Part shown: piece after piece, positions 53,709 to 64,000 of the stretch
Numbering within the stretch: the first letter of the stretch is position 1
How the letters are laid out: each line of letters opens with the position of its first letter
NCBI RefSeq assembly: GCF_905147365.1
Contig: NC_056428.1
Location: 29,480,001 to 29,544,000, forward strand
Length of the DNA: 64,000 nt
DNA from: Aricia agestis
Taxonomy: Eukaryota > Arthropoda > Insecta > Lepidoptera > Lycaenidae
Direction of reading: 5' to 3'
The notes under the pieces: generated by a model
Databases searched by the model: none
What the model was told of the DNA's origin: nothing
The model's input: the letters and a program-made list of their open reading frames with translations, nothing else
Made by a program: the position numbers and the translations under genes

Positions 53709-54480
53709 GTACCTAGAAAACAAGGACGTGGTATAACTTATAAGAACCTTCTATTTTGAAAATTTTAAGTAAGTATCTATGTAGACACGGGTGCCCAATT
53801 TTAAGATGGCTCGAGAAAAATAGGTAAGGGAAAGGCGCTATTGAATTTAAGTTATTTTTATTGGGTATAGCTAATAGCAGTGAACTGGATTAAGCAGTCG
53901 ACACTTCGAAAGTATCTACGAACTACGGACGGGCCATTGCTAATAGTACCTATTTTAACACGTCATGCACTTATTCTCACCAATTTAACCTATCTTAAAG
54001 TTGTGCGCGTTCCATATCCGAATAAATCAGGATATAAAATTATAATTGCATTGTTTTCGGTTGTGTAAGAGTTAAGACATACATGCAGGTCCATAATAAA
54101 ACTTAACTCGGCCTTCCGAAGCGCGGCCTGCCGGCGCCACTGGTAAGGTCGTTCGTTACTCGTTACGTAGGGCTAGCGACCTACTCTTAGGAACAATAAG
54201 ATAAGAACCACTTTTGAGACCTTTGTATCGCCCAACCGACGTCCTGTCAATCATTTGTCAGCTTTAAATTGGATCTGTAAATCAACGACTTGACGTGGTG
54301 TTAAGAAAATCAATAATTAAAGTCAATTATTTCGAGCGCGGCGCTACTTCAATACTTCAATATAACCTGTATTTACATATTATGTAATAACTCAATTTTA
54401 AATTAATTACCTACACACTGTAACTTAAACAGGGTTACCTACCTAACTGTTTAACCTTAATATAAATTATAAGTAGCTAT
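53709..54480. other. Gene-free stretch
   Basis: No repeat end or coding motif is recognised. Confidence 0.25.
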
Positions 54481-54662
<182 letters not shown>

Positions 54663-54962
54663 AATTAAAAGTTTTGATACGGGCTTATGTCAAAATCTCC
54701 ATATACTTATATTTACAGCTAAGTAATTTATACCTAATATTCGTCTCTGAGGCGAATATTAATTATGTAACTATATTTAAATATAGTCTAAGTAGGGCAG
54801 TTAATTTTCCAAAGTGAACCCAAACCAATCAAAAATCTGCAGCTTCGCGTAGATCCTTTGATTCTCCTCCCGAGTTATAATGTGTTTCCTTATACATAGT
54901 TACAAAAGAACACATCATTATTTCAGAAAGTAGAAGCGATACTATAACTATACAACCCTGTT

Positions 54963-55193
54963 GCACCCGTAACAAAACTAAGTGATTATACTTTAGGGTG
55001 TGTACGTGTTCCTTGTAGAGAGTTCACTGTGAAAGGAGCTGCGCTGAAAGACCGACTATTATCACGAGTTTCCCCGTACAAAAGTGAAAAAACATTTGAT
55101 CTTTCAGCGCTGCTACTTTCACAGTAAACTCTCTACAAGGAATACGTACACACCCCAATATATTATTATCACTTAGTTTTGTTACATTCTGTA
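54963..55193. mobile_element. MITE of the TACAGGGTGTAACAAAA family
   Basis: Left GCACCCGTAACAAAACTAAG TGATTATACTTTAGGGTGTG, right CACACCCCAATATATTATTA TCACTTAGTTTTGTTACAT. The arms also pair through GAGAGTTCACTGTGAAAGG / TTTCACAGTAAACTCTC. Confidence 0.7.
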
Positions 55194-55483
55194 TGTAAGA
55201 TAAAGGCTAAAGCGGCCATGGGCGTACCCAGGATTTTAGCTAGGGCGGGCAGCATACCTTTCGAGAAGATTGTTGGTCTGGTATATTGAAACAAAAAAAT
55301 CATGAAAATTGACTTTTATTAATGTGACTGAAAAGATAATATTTATTTTGATTCCAATACTTCATTTTGCGCAGAGTAGGTAACACGTTTTTAATTCCCA
55401 CTTGCCAGGAAAATTGACGTTTACCGTGTTTCTGGTGGGGGGGTGAGGGGGGGGGGGGTGTAGCTGTCTCCATAACAACTCTT

Positions 55484-55750
55484 CAGCCTACCTAGCATAC
55501 GCCAACGAGATATCTCACTCTCGAGATAATTAAATTTTGACATTATGAGACGAGTAGTTACTCGTCTCATAATGTCAAAATCTCGACATTATCTCGACCA
55601 AACTCTATAAAAATGTGTTATTTCGATGATAGATCTACGCGAGAAAAAATGTTTGTCATGCTAGGGTGAATAGAGATGAAGAGACAAACCATCAAACATC
55701 GAGAAAACATGTAGAGTGAGATATCTCGTTGGCGTATGCTAGGTAGGCTG
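55484..55750. mobile_element. 267-bp MITE with perfect 38-bp inverted ends and an internal palindrome
   Basis: CAGCCTACCTAGCATACGCC AACGAGATATCTCACTCT is repeated exactly, inverted, at 55713-55750. Inside the left third, ATTTTGACATTATGAGACGA GTAG / CTACTCGTCTCATAATGTCA AAAT-type arms (about 55532-55581) form a second palindrome. Confidence 0.75.
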
Positions 55751-56943
55751 ATGTTGCGAGTGTTCACGGGCGACGGTAGTTGCTTTCCATCAGGTGACAC
55801 GTTTGCTCCTTTGCACCCTTATTAATTTATATCTACATAAAAAAAAGGTTAGAGATCCTTGAGCCCAAAGGGCCCAAAAAGCCATCAAAAAAAGTTTGAG
55901 AACCGCCGCCTAAGCCGCTAAATAGATTTAGATAATATGTTACTAGTGAGGTATGTAGAGTCTTAAAAAAGGAATGTTTTGTGGTGGAAAAACGTGCAGG
56001 GTCTCACCCGTTAAACAAATCTACAATAATATCAAGAAAAATAAATGAGAAACTCAAAGTACCTACCTACCTTAAAATATGTGACAGCGGTATCATTAGA
56101 AAAAACCATTAGAATAAATATCCATATTATCAAACGTACTAAAGTAGGCTCAGTGTTGCTTATCGATCTAGGCTTTTAAGATTGACTGATTCCATGTAAG
56201 TTATGGTTGGATTTTAAAACGCACGTTTCGTTTACCTCACACCGTCATTCGTTTGTCGTGTTCCGAGCGGAGAGCCTGTCGACACGTCTCCACATTGACC
56301 GCCCGACATATGTGAGTGTTTCATACATACATCCATACAACTTTTACATTTCACTATTACCGATTTGAATATAAGCGCCCAAATTCGAAATTTCACTGTT
56401 TCGCGAAAAATAATGCTACATTTTGTTCAATTTATTCTTTTATAGCACGAAAGGCGCATGCTATCTTTACTTTTTGTTTATTTATACGGAGTAATGATAA
56501 GTTTTTAAGTTATTGCATGTAATTCCATAATTAAATGTTTTCGAGTGAGCCGCGCACACGAGAAACTATGTCAGGCGCCTTGCGTAAACTAATTATTTAA
56601 ATATTTTAAACACATTTAGATATATTTAGTTGACGTTGATGAAATAAAATACTTAATTGAGTTCGCGGAACAACTTTAATTAACTTAAGGCTGGAAAGTC
56701 TGCTTGTTAGCAAATGCGGATATTTAGGTACTTCCGGGAGGTACCTACTTATGTAGCCACCTACTTACTTATATACATTACTCTTATTCGTTTTATTCGG
56801 AATTTAAGAAGTTAAATATCATGAATAAAGATTAAAAAATTAACTAAGTAAATTAAAAAATAAAGGAACCTACCTACTGCAATATGATATGCAACTGTTT
56901 TATGACAAAATATTGTAGAGTAATGAGTTATAAGAGAATGTAG
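55751..56943. other. Gene-free stretch
   Basis: Mostly unrecognised. GTTTGAGAACCGCCGCC near 55895 resembles a hAT end. The GC-balanced block at 56240-56300 has no supported promoter or exon signal. Confidence 0.25.
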
Positions 56944-57172
56944 ACCGGAGCTTCCCAAACTTATTTTGTGTACTCCCCACTTTGAGAACAAATTATGTTT
57001 TAGCGCCCTCCCATTATTTCAATTTAAAATGCATCCCGATGACATGAATTTACAAGTTACCCCCTAAGCTTCTACACAACGCCCCCATTTTTTTTTCTGG
57101 GTCCCACACCGCCCCCTTTAAGATCTTTAACGCCCACAAGGGGGCGTTATCGCTCTAAAGTTTAGGTTTTGC
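56944..57172 (+). mobile_element. hAT-like MITE, relative of 52322-52524
   Basis: GGAGCTTCCCAAACTTATTT TGTG, GAGAACAAATTATGTTTTAG CGCCC and CGCCCACAAGGGGGCGTTAT CGCTC correspond in order to 52322-52524. Ends are eroded. Confidence 0.6.
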
Positions 57173-57301
57173 CTTTTGGTTGTTAATTTTAATAGAAGCA
57201 CCAATAAAAGCACGCAAAACTTAATTAGGATGAAAGGTAGAGTCCCGGAAAAGGATAAAATATGTTTTTCATAGCGGCAATGCACACAATACATATATTT
57301 G

Positions 57302-57380
57302 ACGACCTCCGTGGCTGCGCGCGTGGTATTCCGTATTGCTCAAGCACGGGTCACGGGTGCGAATCCCGCTGACGGAACAA
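57302..57380 (+). mobile_element. SINE head, tRNA-like (decayed)
   Basis: GACGACCTCCGTGGCTGCGC (A-box region, damaged) and GGTCACGGGTGCGAATCCCG C (B box with one change), then TGACGGAACAAAAG, the same ending as the copy at 39924-40002. Confidence 0.55.
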
Positions 57381-57599
57381 AAGATTTCAATACAATATTT
57401 TTACAACTAAAAATTTTTTTTTAAATTCTTTATAAACACCCAGCTTATAAAAAATCTGATTTATTTGGCCCCCCTGGCCCAGAATCTGCGTAATTTGCCA
57501 CCCCCCCCCCCCTGCTTAGCCCAGACTTGGGTAATTTGCCATCTGCCTATGAATTAATTTATCCGATAGTACAGTTAGCTCAGTCAACAAAGTAGTTGT

Positions 57600-57955
57600 A
57601 GAATGCGTGAGCGGGAAGTGGGAACCTAAGCAATTTCTGCAGGAACTTATTCAGGGTGGACAAGGACAAAACATACTAAAAGTCCTGAAGCCTCCCCAGA
57701 GGCAACGGATAAGAATTTGGAAAAACTGTATAGAATCTAATTTATAGAGAATTTAATAAGCTTTAGTGTCATCATAGAATATTTTTTGGTAGAACGCATA
57801 GTTTTTTAGTTATTGACGAAAAACCAAAAATTTAGACCTTTGTCACCCCCCCCCCCCTCCGGCTCACCTCCTAGACGTACTTTTAGTATGTTTTGTCCCT
57901 AATCACCCTGAATAAGTTCCAGCAGAAATCGCTTTGGTTCCCGCTCGCGCACTCT
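57600..57955. mobile_element. MITE with GAATGCGTGAGCGGGAA ends and poly-C
   Basis: GCGTGAGCGGGAAGTGGGAA CC...CTTATTCAGGGTG faces CACCCTGAATAAGTTCCAGC AGAAAT...GGTTCCCGCTCGCGCAC; GACAAAACATACTAAAAGT / ACTTTTAGTATGTTTTGTC pair further in. A poly-C run lies at 57845-57857. Confidence 0.65.
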
Positions 57956-57999
57956 ATACCCTCTTTTGAGTCATTCGAACCGGACTATTAGTATTATTG

Positions 58000-59666
58000 C
58001 GATTATTGTGGAATATGAGTTAATGTCAAGATCAGTGGGACACACGAGAACGCACTTGCGGTCATCCTTGTCCTTCATTACTAATGTGACTCATGAAACA
58101 TAAATCATAATGCAAATTATTTGCAAATAGATACGCGACCTACAATTTCACTTACTATAATATAGTAACTAATTGGAATTTAGAATAGGTAATAAAGTAA
58201 CCTAAACTTTTAAGGAATTAGTATTGATACCTTTAACAATGTATTCTGATTACATTTTTTTCGGACTCCGGACCGCAATTATTAAGAGTAGAATGCTGTA
58301 AAAATATAAACAGACTGTAACAATATAGCAGAAAGTTTTGTGACTTGTAAGTTGGTATTGATCAATTGAACAAAAATTGACAAGGTATTGATCAACTTAG
58401 GGTAGGTATACTGCAGTTACATAAAAATCGGTTTAGTAGATTTTGAGATAGGAAATTTTAACTCTCAATTACGTACGGTCTACTATTTTGAAGTCGGTTT
58501 TATCTTTTTAAAATACTATTATTTGAAATAATAATAGTACCCTATTTTAAAAATAATTCTTCTACTATAATATATACCTCTTAATTTTTAATCTTTATTG
58601 CTTTTTTACTGACATAGGTTTCTCTCGACTAAAACCTAGCAGTTAGCACCAGAGGGTCGCGAATCGTGACCCAGAGTTTGAGAAACATTGGTCTACAGTC
58701 TACACAAATACCTACCTATACAAGAATACCAAAATACAAATTAATAGTATTTCATTTTTTATAATTGAACCTGTAACACATACTTACCTAATATGTAAAG
58801 CGACGTGTAGTAGCTCTACAACGCGTTAAAATAAGCGATAGAGTCTTATCACGTACGTATTTAAAATGTAGGTACTTAAATGAGTATATTTTCTATTGTT
58901 TACTAATTAAGAAGATAAAAGGCGGCTCTTCCAATAAAGGGTTTCTTCTGTAGTCTACTTGGGCACCTGTTGAGAATGTTTAATAGAGCTTTGTTTTAAG
59001 GCCATCCCCCGAGCAAACGACCTTGACCATACATTTGACGCGTTGCCGAGATCGCACAAATATCCTATTTTTTTACTTATGTGATTTGAAAAAAATCAAA
59101 CGGGGAATATAATATTATGTAGTTAGTGAAATTGTCTATCTACTGTCGTGCGTTTCAAATAAACGTAATTTGTAAATATTAGGGAGATGCTGAAAGTATG
59201 CCTCAATTTTAATAAATTGGGTTTACTTTGGAAGCTAATATCATGAGTATAATAAACAAAAATAGGAAATTAATTACGGGGAAAGGAATGTTGATATACC
59301 TACTGAAGATTATTGCTGTATTTATATAATAACTTTGAAGCTTTCAAATTATGAGTTTATAAGGCTTTATAGGGTTTATTAGGCTTTAAATACGGTAAAT
59401 TACGGCATCTTCGTAGAGGGAGTGCCTTAGCTCTTAATAGCTTTTATTTCATAAGGCACATCACACACTGCACAGCAAGGATAATAATGAAAATTTTTAG
59501 CTTACGATACCTTAATATTGAGCATATACTTTGTGTTATAAAAATATCTATTATGCTAACGTGTTTATCTTCAGCCTATGCAATACTTTGAACAAAATCT
59601 CTAGGTAGGGCCTAGGTACCTATCTTAAAAAAAATAAAATATAAGTAAGTACCTATACAGTTCCGT
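58000..59666. other. Gene-free stretch
   Basis: GAGGGTCGCGAATCGTGACC CAGAGTTTGAGAAACATTGG at 58650-58692 looks like a decayed hAT end. Otherwise AT-rich sequence with no recognised feature. Confidence 0.3.
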
Positions 59667-59861
59667 GGGGCTAAAATGGTCGCTTTGAAGAATCATGATA
59701 TGAATCATAATATGATTTTTCTAAAAACGCAAAATGCAACTCTGCTTGCAATTAATTTCTGTATTTTTGTACTGATTTGACATTTGTCAGTTTGACAGTT
59801 TTGACAATTCATTTGCTTGAATTGATTGAGAGGAATTGCGAAATGTGACCATTTTAGCCCC
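59667..59861. mobile_element. MITE with GGGGCTAAAATGGTC ends
   Basis: GGGGCTAAAATGGTCGC and GTGACCATTTTAGCCCC are inverted. The inner part has no long pairing. Confidence 0.6.
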
Positions 59862-60377
59862 GCTGAAGTAGGTATAATATTTTGTTTCGTGTGACTCGCT
59901 TATGTTAGCAATCAGCATGTTATTCAATATTTACATCAGTTGAGTTTTTTTTCTCTTGCCAAAAAGTTTTTTTCTCATATTATTTTTCTATTAGTACATG
60001 TATTGGTATTTGGAATGAACATATAACATATTAATTATGGGAATATTTCAAATCTCTGGAGTACAACTTTTAGGCAGCCCTAAACCCACAATAATATTGA
60101 ACAATATTTTATTTAACAATAAGATTGAAAGACTTCCGACCGTAAGAATAATATTGCACAATACGTGATATTGCACAATAAAAATGATCGTCTAGGGGCC
60201 CGCTAAGGTTTGGTATTGAGTAAATCTTTTATGCCATATACTTCATATTGGTGACGTGAAAAAATTTAATAGGAAATGATATTATGGCTTATGATCTTGC
60301 TTTTAGGGATTAAGTTGATTTTATGGTCAGTGGAGACGCTCAAACGATTCGAATATTAACTAGGATAAACTATAATT

Positions 60378-60702
60378 CAGGGGTTCCCAAACTGTGCGCC
60401 GCGGCGCCCTGGTGCGCCGTGGAAATAAAGAGGGGCGCCGCGAGTCGATCCTCCATCATTATCTGAAACCACAAATAATGTAAAATTAAATTATAATTTT
60501 AATTATGTAAAGCAGGTTAAAGTAGATGATTAAATAATAAATATTTGTTAATTACTATTTACCTGCTTAACCCAACCAAGTATAATCATTAATGGTATTT
60601 ATTTATGTATGTTTTGCTCTAATAACTGAGTAGAATAGGGCGCCGTGACAAAATATTTTACGTGCAACTGCGGCGCTGGCTGAACAAGATTGGGAACCCC
60701 TG
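60378..60702. mobile_element. hAT-type element CAGGGGTTCCCAAAC
   Basis: CAGGGGTTCCCAAACTGTGC GCCGCGGCGCC and AGGGCGCCGTGACAAAATAT ... TTGGGAACCCCTG. TATAATT lies beside both ends (60370-60377; 60704-60712, offset by about three bases), possibly an eroded target duplication. Confidence 0.6.
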
Positions 60703-60825
60703 CAGTATAATTTATGTCACAACTCACAAGTTAAACTTAACATTTTGAAGATTTATTTTAATCCTTTTGGCTTAAGAAGTATTAAAGTTATACTGATATT
60801 TTAAGTACATTACTTATATACTAAA

Positions 60826-61195
60826 GCTAGATGTTCCGCGCGGCTTCGCCCGCGTAATTAAAGAATTTCACGGAAACCGTACATTTTTCCGCAAAAAAAA
60901 ATAGCCTATGTCACTTCACGTGGTCTATTCTTCATATGGGCCAAATAACATAAAATTGCTCCAGTAGTTCTTAAGATAATAAGCAATTTCAAATAATTTC
61001 CCCCGTTTTTTCCACATTTTCCTTTGTTTCTTCGCTTCTATTAGTCTTAGCGTGATAAAATATAGCCTATAGCCTTCCTGGATAAAGGGGCTATCTAACA
61101 CTGAAATAATTTTTCAAATCGGACCAGAAGTTCCTGAGAGTAGCACGTTAAAACAAACAAACAAACTCTTCCGTTTTATAATATTAAGTAGGTCT
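60826..61195 (+). repeat. CTAGATGTTCCGCGCGGCTTCGCCC repeat, single-unit form
   Basis: It starts CTAGATGTTCCGCGCGGCTT and ends TTCCGTTTTATAATATTAAG. It has one unit of the block that is tripled in 21885-22610. Confidence 0.65.
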
Positions 61196-61351
61196 TTGTA
61201 TTAAGTATAGATTAGTATTATTACTTATAAGTATAGAATATAGATAATATTTTAACTATCACTTTGAACTTACGTTATGATGAGTACAAGTTTGGTTTGC
61301 GTTTCTCTAAGTGTAGTATAATTAATATATTTTATTTAAAGTTGGTATAAA

Positions 61352-61733
61352 CCAGTGTTGCCAGACATCCCGATTTTGGCGGGACGTCCCGATTTTTCCA
61401 TCAAAATTAAAGGTCCCGCGCGGGACAGGCTCAGTCCCGCTTTTCGGAGAAAGCCCGAACGTACGTGCAGCGTGCTGACTGCTGAGAAAGAAAGGTACGT
61501 AATGAAGATAAGAGTGTGGGAGGTAGAGGGGTAGATTTTATGTGGCTACTTTAGCTGTCTATTGTTACGTAAATGTTATTTTAACGCAAATAAAAAGATA
61601 AAAATTCAATAAACTTTTGATTTAAGTAATACCTTTTTTTACTTTGTCCCGCTTTTGACTGAAAAATCCCGCTTTTTCACTCAAAAAGTTCAAAAGTCCC
61701 GACTTGGCTCAAAATAAATCTGGCAACGCTGGT
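61352..61733 (+). mobile_element. TTGCCAGA...TCTGGCAACG element, copy 2
   Basis: GTGTTGCCAGACATCCCGAT to AAATCTGGCAACGCTGG. It is the inverse of 53362-53708 with added bases near CATCCCGATTTTGGCGGGAC. Confidence 0.65.
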
Positions 61734-61822
61734 ATAAACATAGATACTGTTTTTGAGCGTCGACACTACTAACCTAACTAACCCGGCGCGGGCGAGAAGA
61801 ACGAGCGTAAGAAACTCACACG

Positions 61823-63227
61823 GCAGGTTAATTTGACTTTAGAAGCCAGTTTAACTCTACTAATAATTAGGAGTGAAGAAGACATTAGGAGTGAAGGAGA
61901 TAACTAGCGATTGCCGATTAGTCAACGTGCTCCCCGACCGGACTTTAGCAGGAGATAATATGTTTTTGGTGATATTTATTATTCTTGTCATTCACGTCAG
62001 CTTTCCTCGTATGTTTTTCAATAGGAGATACATTTTTCATCCATCATAACGACATTTCCACAGTGGGTATATATTATATAGGTACTGTAGAGTAGTCAGT
62101 AGAGCGTTGAGGACAGAGGAATACAAAGAAAAAGTCGTGTAGTTCGTGAAGCTATAGACTATAGAGTAGGTATAGCTGTTGCTGTCAAATGGACATTGAA
62201 TGATCGTTCTTCTTTGTATAGATTAAGTATACTTATTGTACAGCTTGTATCTATGTGTGTGTTACATACGTTACAAATATATAAGTATTATTTTGGATTT
62301 GAATATTTTGGAAAGCAGTTCGTTCTTAGACTTATTACATAAACTATTTAGTTGTGTTACTATAACATATCATATAAACCTAGTTGTATTAATATATTAT
62401 TACTAGGTTTAAGTAACGTATAAGTTTACTGATTATTTACCTATTTCTCCAAATAGGTAAACAATCATAGTTGTATGCAATAGTTTTCAACTTATAGTCC
62501 CGAAAACAACTTTTAACCTAAACAAACTATAATTTAAGTTAGATGAGCCATAGCAATACGAGTAGATATAGCGTACAAGCAAAGGCCGTACGATTTCTGT
62601 CACCACTATCCGTATATGTACAGCTATTTGACTGACCGTGCGCGTGGTGTAATTGCAAAAAGGTCTGTGTAGACCAAGAATGTTCCGAGACCTAATAAGC
62701 TAAATAACATTTAAATATCGTAGAAAACCTAATTTTAAACTAATTGCGTTCGTGACGATCCTAAATAAACTACTAGATTAGTTAAGTTTGGGTGGGCAGG
62801 GTTAACATAGCAAACTGAAGACATCCTTCTCATTATTTAAAATAATTTGTAGCAAAATAGTTCTTAATCAAAGGTCGTCAATTATACATAAGGCACCATA
62901 ATATGTGCCTGCGATGTTTTTAAAAAATGGTTGCCGGGAAATATTCTATCATTCATCCCCGATAAATACGAGTATGGATGTGGCGGCAAATTATTACAGC
63001 TGTTAGTCAGTACCTACTATGAAATATGATTATTGCCGTATCAAACAAGATTGAAGTGTTAATGGTTATTAAAGTCATATTTGTAAACTTCGTTCCACGA
63101 AACTGTATTTTAATGGCGCACGCAATCAACCAGAATCCACACCTTGCCTTTAATAACTATCTCTACATTGGAAATCTAGAGCTCTACATAACTTTGTATG
63201 AAGTATAAAGTAGGTACTAGAAGACTC
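61823..63227. other. Gene-free stretch
   Basis: AT-rich, no recognised repeat ends or coding motifs. The fragment at 61777-61822 just before it is related to the LINE UTR at 14915. Confidence 0.25.
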
Positions 63228-63430
63228 AGTTGCGCCAAAATTCGTTTGTCGTGCGGGAACAGTACATTTTTTCGGGACAAAAAGTATCCTATGTCCTTTC
63301 CCGAGACTCAATAGTATCTCCATACCAAATTTCAGCAAAACCGGTTCAGCGATTTGGGCGTGAGGAGGTAATAGACAGTGTGATATAACCTCCGTGGATG
63401 TGACTGTGAGTAATAGACATACAAACAGTC
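63228..63430 (+). repeat. SINE/RTE-like fragment
   Basis: GTCCTTTCCCGAGACTCAAT AG, ACCAAATTTCAGCAAAACCG GTTCAGCGATTTGGGCGTGA: the same kind of motifs as in 1681-2655 and 40150-40375. Confidence 0.45.
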
Positions 63431-64000
63431 AGACACACAAAGAAATGAACTGCTGCACTGCTGCATAGTAAGATTTTTGATGCTGCACTTTTATATAAGC
63501 ATTCAGTTAATTCATAATTGATTGGATAGTAAAAAACTGAAACTGTTTACTGGATAATGTTTTATACGTATTTTTTAAAGTAGCTTTGGAACTCTAAAAG
63601 CAGTAAAAACTATAAAATTAAGAATTCGACAGTATCACGGACCGCCCGTCGTTGTTTTGATACAATTTGCTTTGGAAAGCCACACAACGAGTAATGAACC
63701 AAAACTAGTGTGCTCATTTCGCCCCATAACAGACTATGTCACAAATGGTATAATATAAATAATGTAGGTCCAACATGCACATTAAACGCTCCAAAAAAGT
63801 CCAGATATGTTACACATACAGTAATATGAGATTACAAAAACTGCATAATGTCGCTTAGCGATACTATCTCATGATTTCGAACGAGATAAGCTTTATTAGC
63901 TCTTTGCTCTTTTATCACTAAAGCATACGCGGGTCTCATTTATAACTATAATCATTCATCAGTCACTGCAAAAGAGTCCAAATTTTTATGAATATTTGAA

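Overview
The window is eukaryotic nuclear DNA, very probably from a moth or butterfly (Lepidoptera). It is AT-rich with short GC islands, genes are split by GT-AG introns, and the introns and intergenic DNA are packed with short inverted-repeat elements (MITEs), tRNA-headed SINEs and degenerate LINE pieces of kinds I associate with lepidopteran genomes. The taxon is an inference from gene structure and repeat style; no species call is made.

Three host genes can be supported. (1) Plus strand, 4476-16604: nine coding exons giving the last 522 residues of a PDPR-like protein (regulatory subunit of pyruvate dehydrogenase phosphatase; FAD-dependent oxidoreductase plus glycine-cleavage T-protein folds). 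Its N-terminal FAD-binding half is not found here and should lie left of the window. (2) Minus strand, 27217-26480: an intronless 245-residue hydrophilic protein. One C-terminal peptide loosely recalls the HBS1/SKI7 linker; otherwise it is unrecognised. (3) Plus strand, 34650-42135: five coding exons of a complete 405-residue SLC35C2-like Golgi nucleotide-sugar (GDP-fucose-type) transporter.

The rest is mobile DNA. Left flank and PDPR introns (1-16.6 kb): SINE- and RTE-like fragments, a TA-flanked MITE, a 572-bp inverted-repeat element, a tRNA-headed SINE, the 3' end of a LINE on the minus strand and several fold-back elements. 16.6-26.4 kb: recurrent repeat families, a 140-bp element with TTA target duplications sitting inside another repeat, a mariner transposase remnant cut by a hAT-type element with a perfect 8-bp duplication, and several nested MITEs. 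27.2-28.5 kb: an inverted pair of PIF/Harbinger-type transposase fragments just 5' of gene 2. 29.5-33.7 kb: a decayed CR1/L2-like LINE interrupted by a GC-rich element, itself carrying a 628-bp element with RAG/Transib-type CACAGTG ends; then a 407-bp palindromic element built on an ACTGCA motif. 42.2-64 kb: no convincing host gene, but many MITEs, two more SINE heads, a 1-kb TAA-flanked element with a 102-bp internal tandem duplication, a GC-rich minisatellite and long AT dinucleotide runs.

The two recognised genes are housekeeping genes (mitochondrial pyruvate metabolism; Golgi sugar transport) with no evident functional link. The unusual content is the density and nesting of elements, with three insertion events readable from target duplications, two of them supported by an unoccupied or related copy elsewhere in the window.
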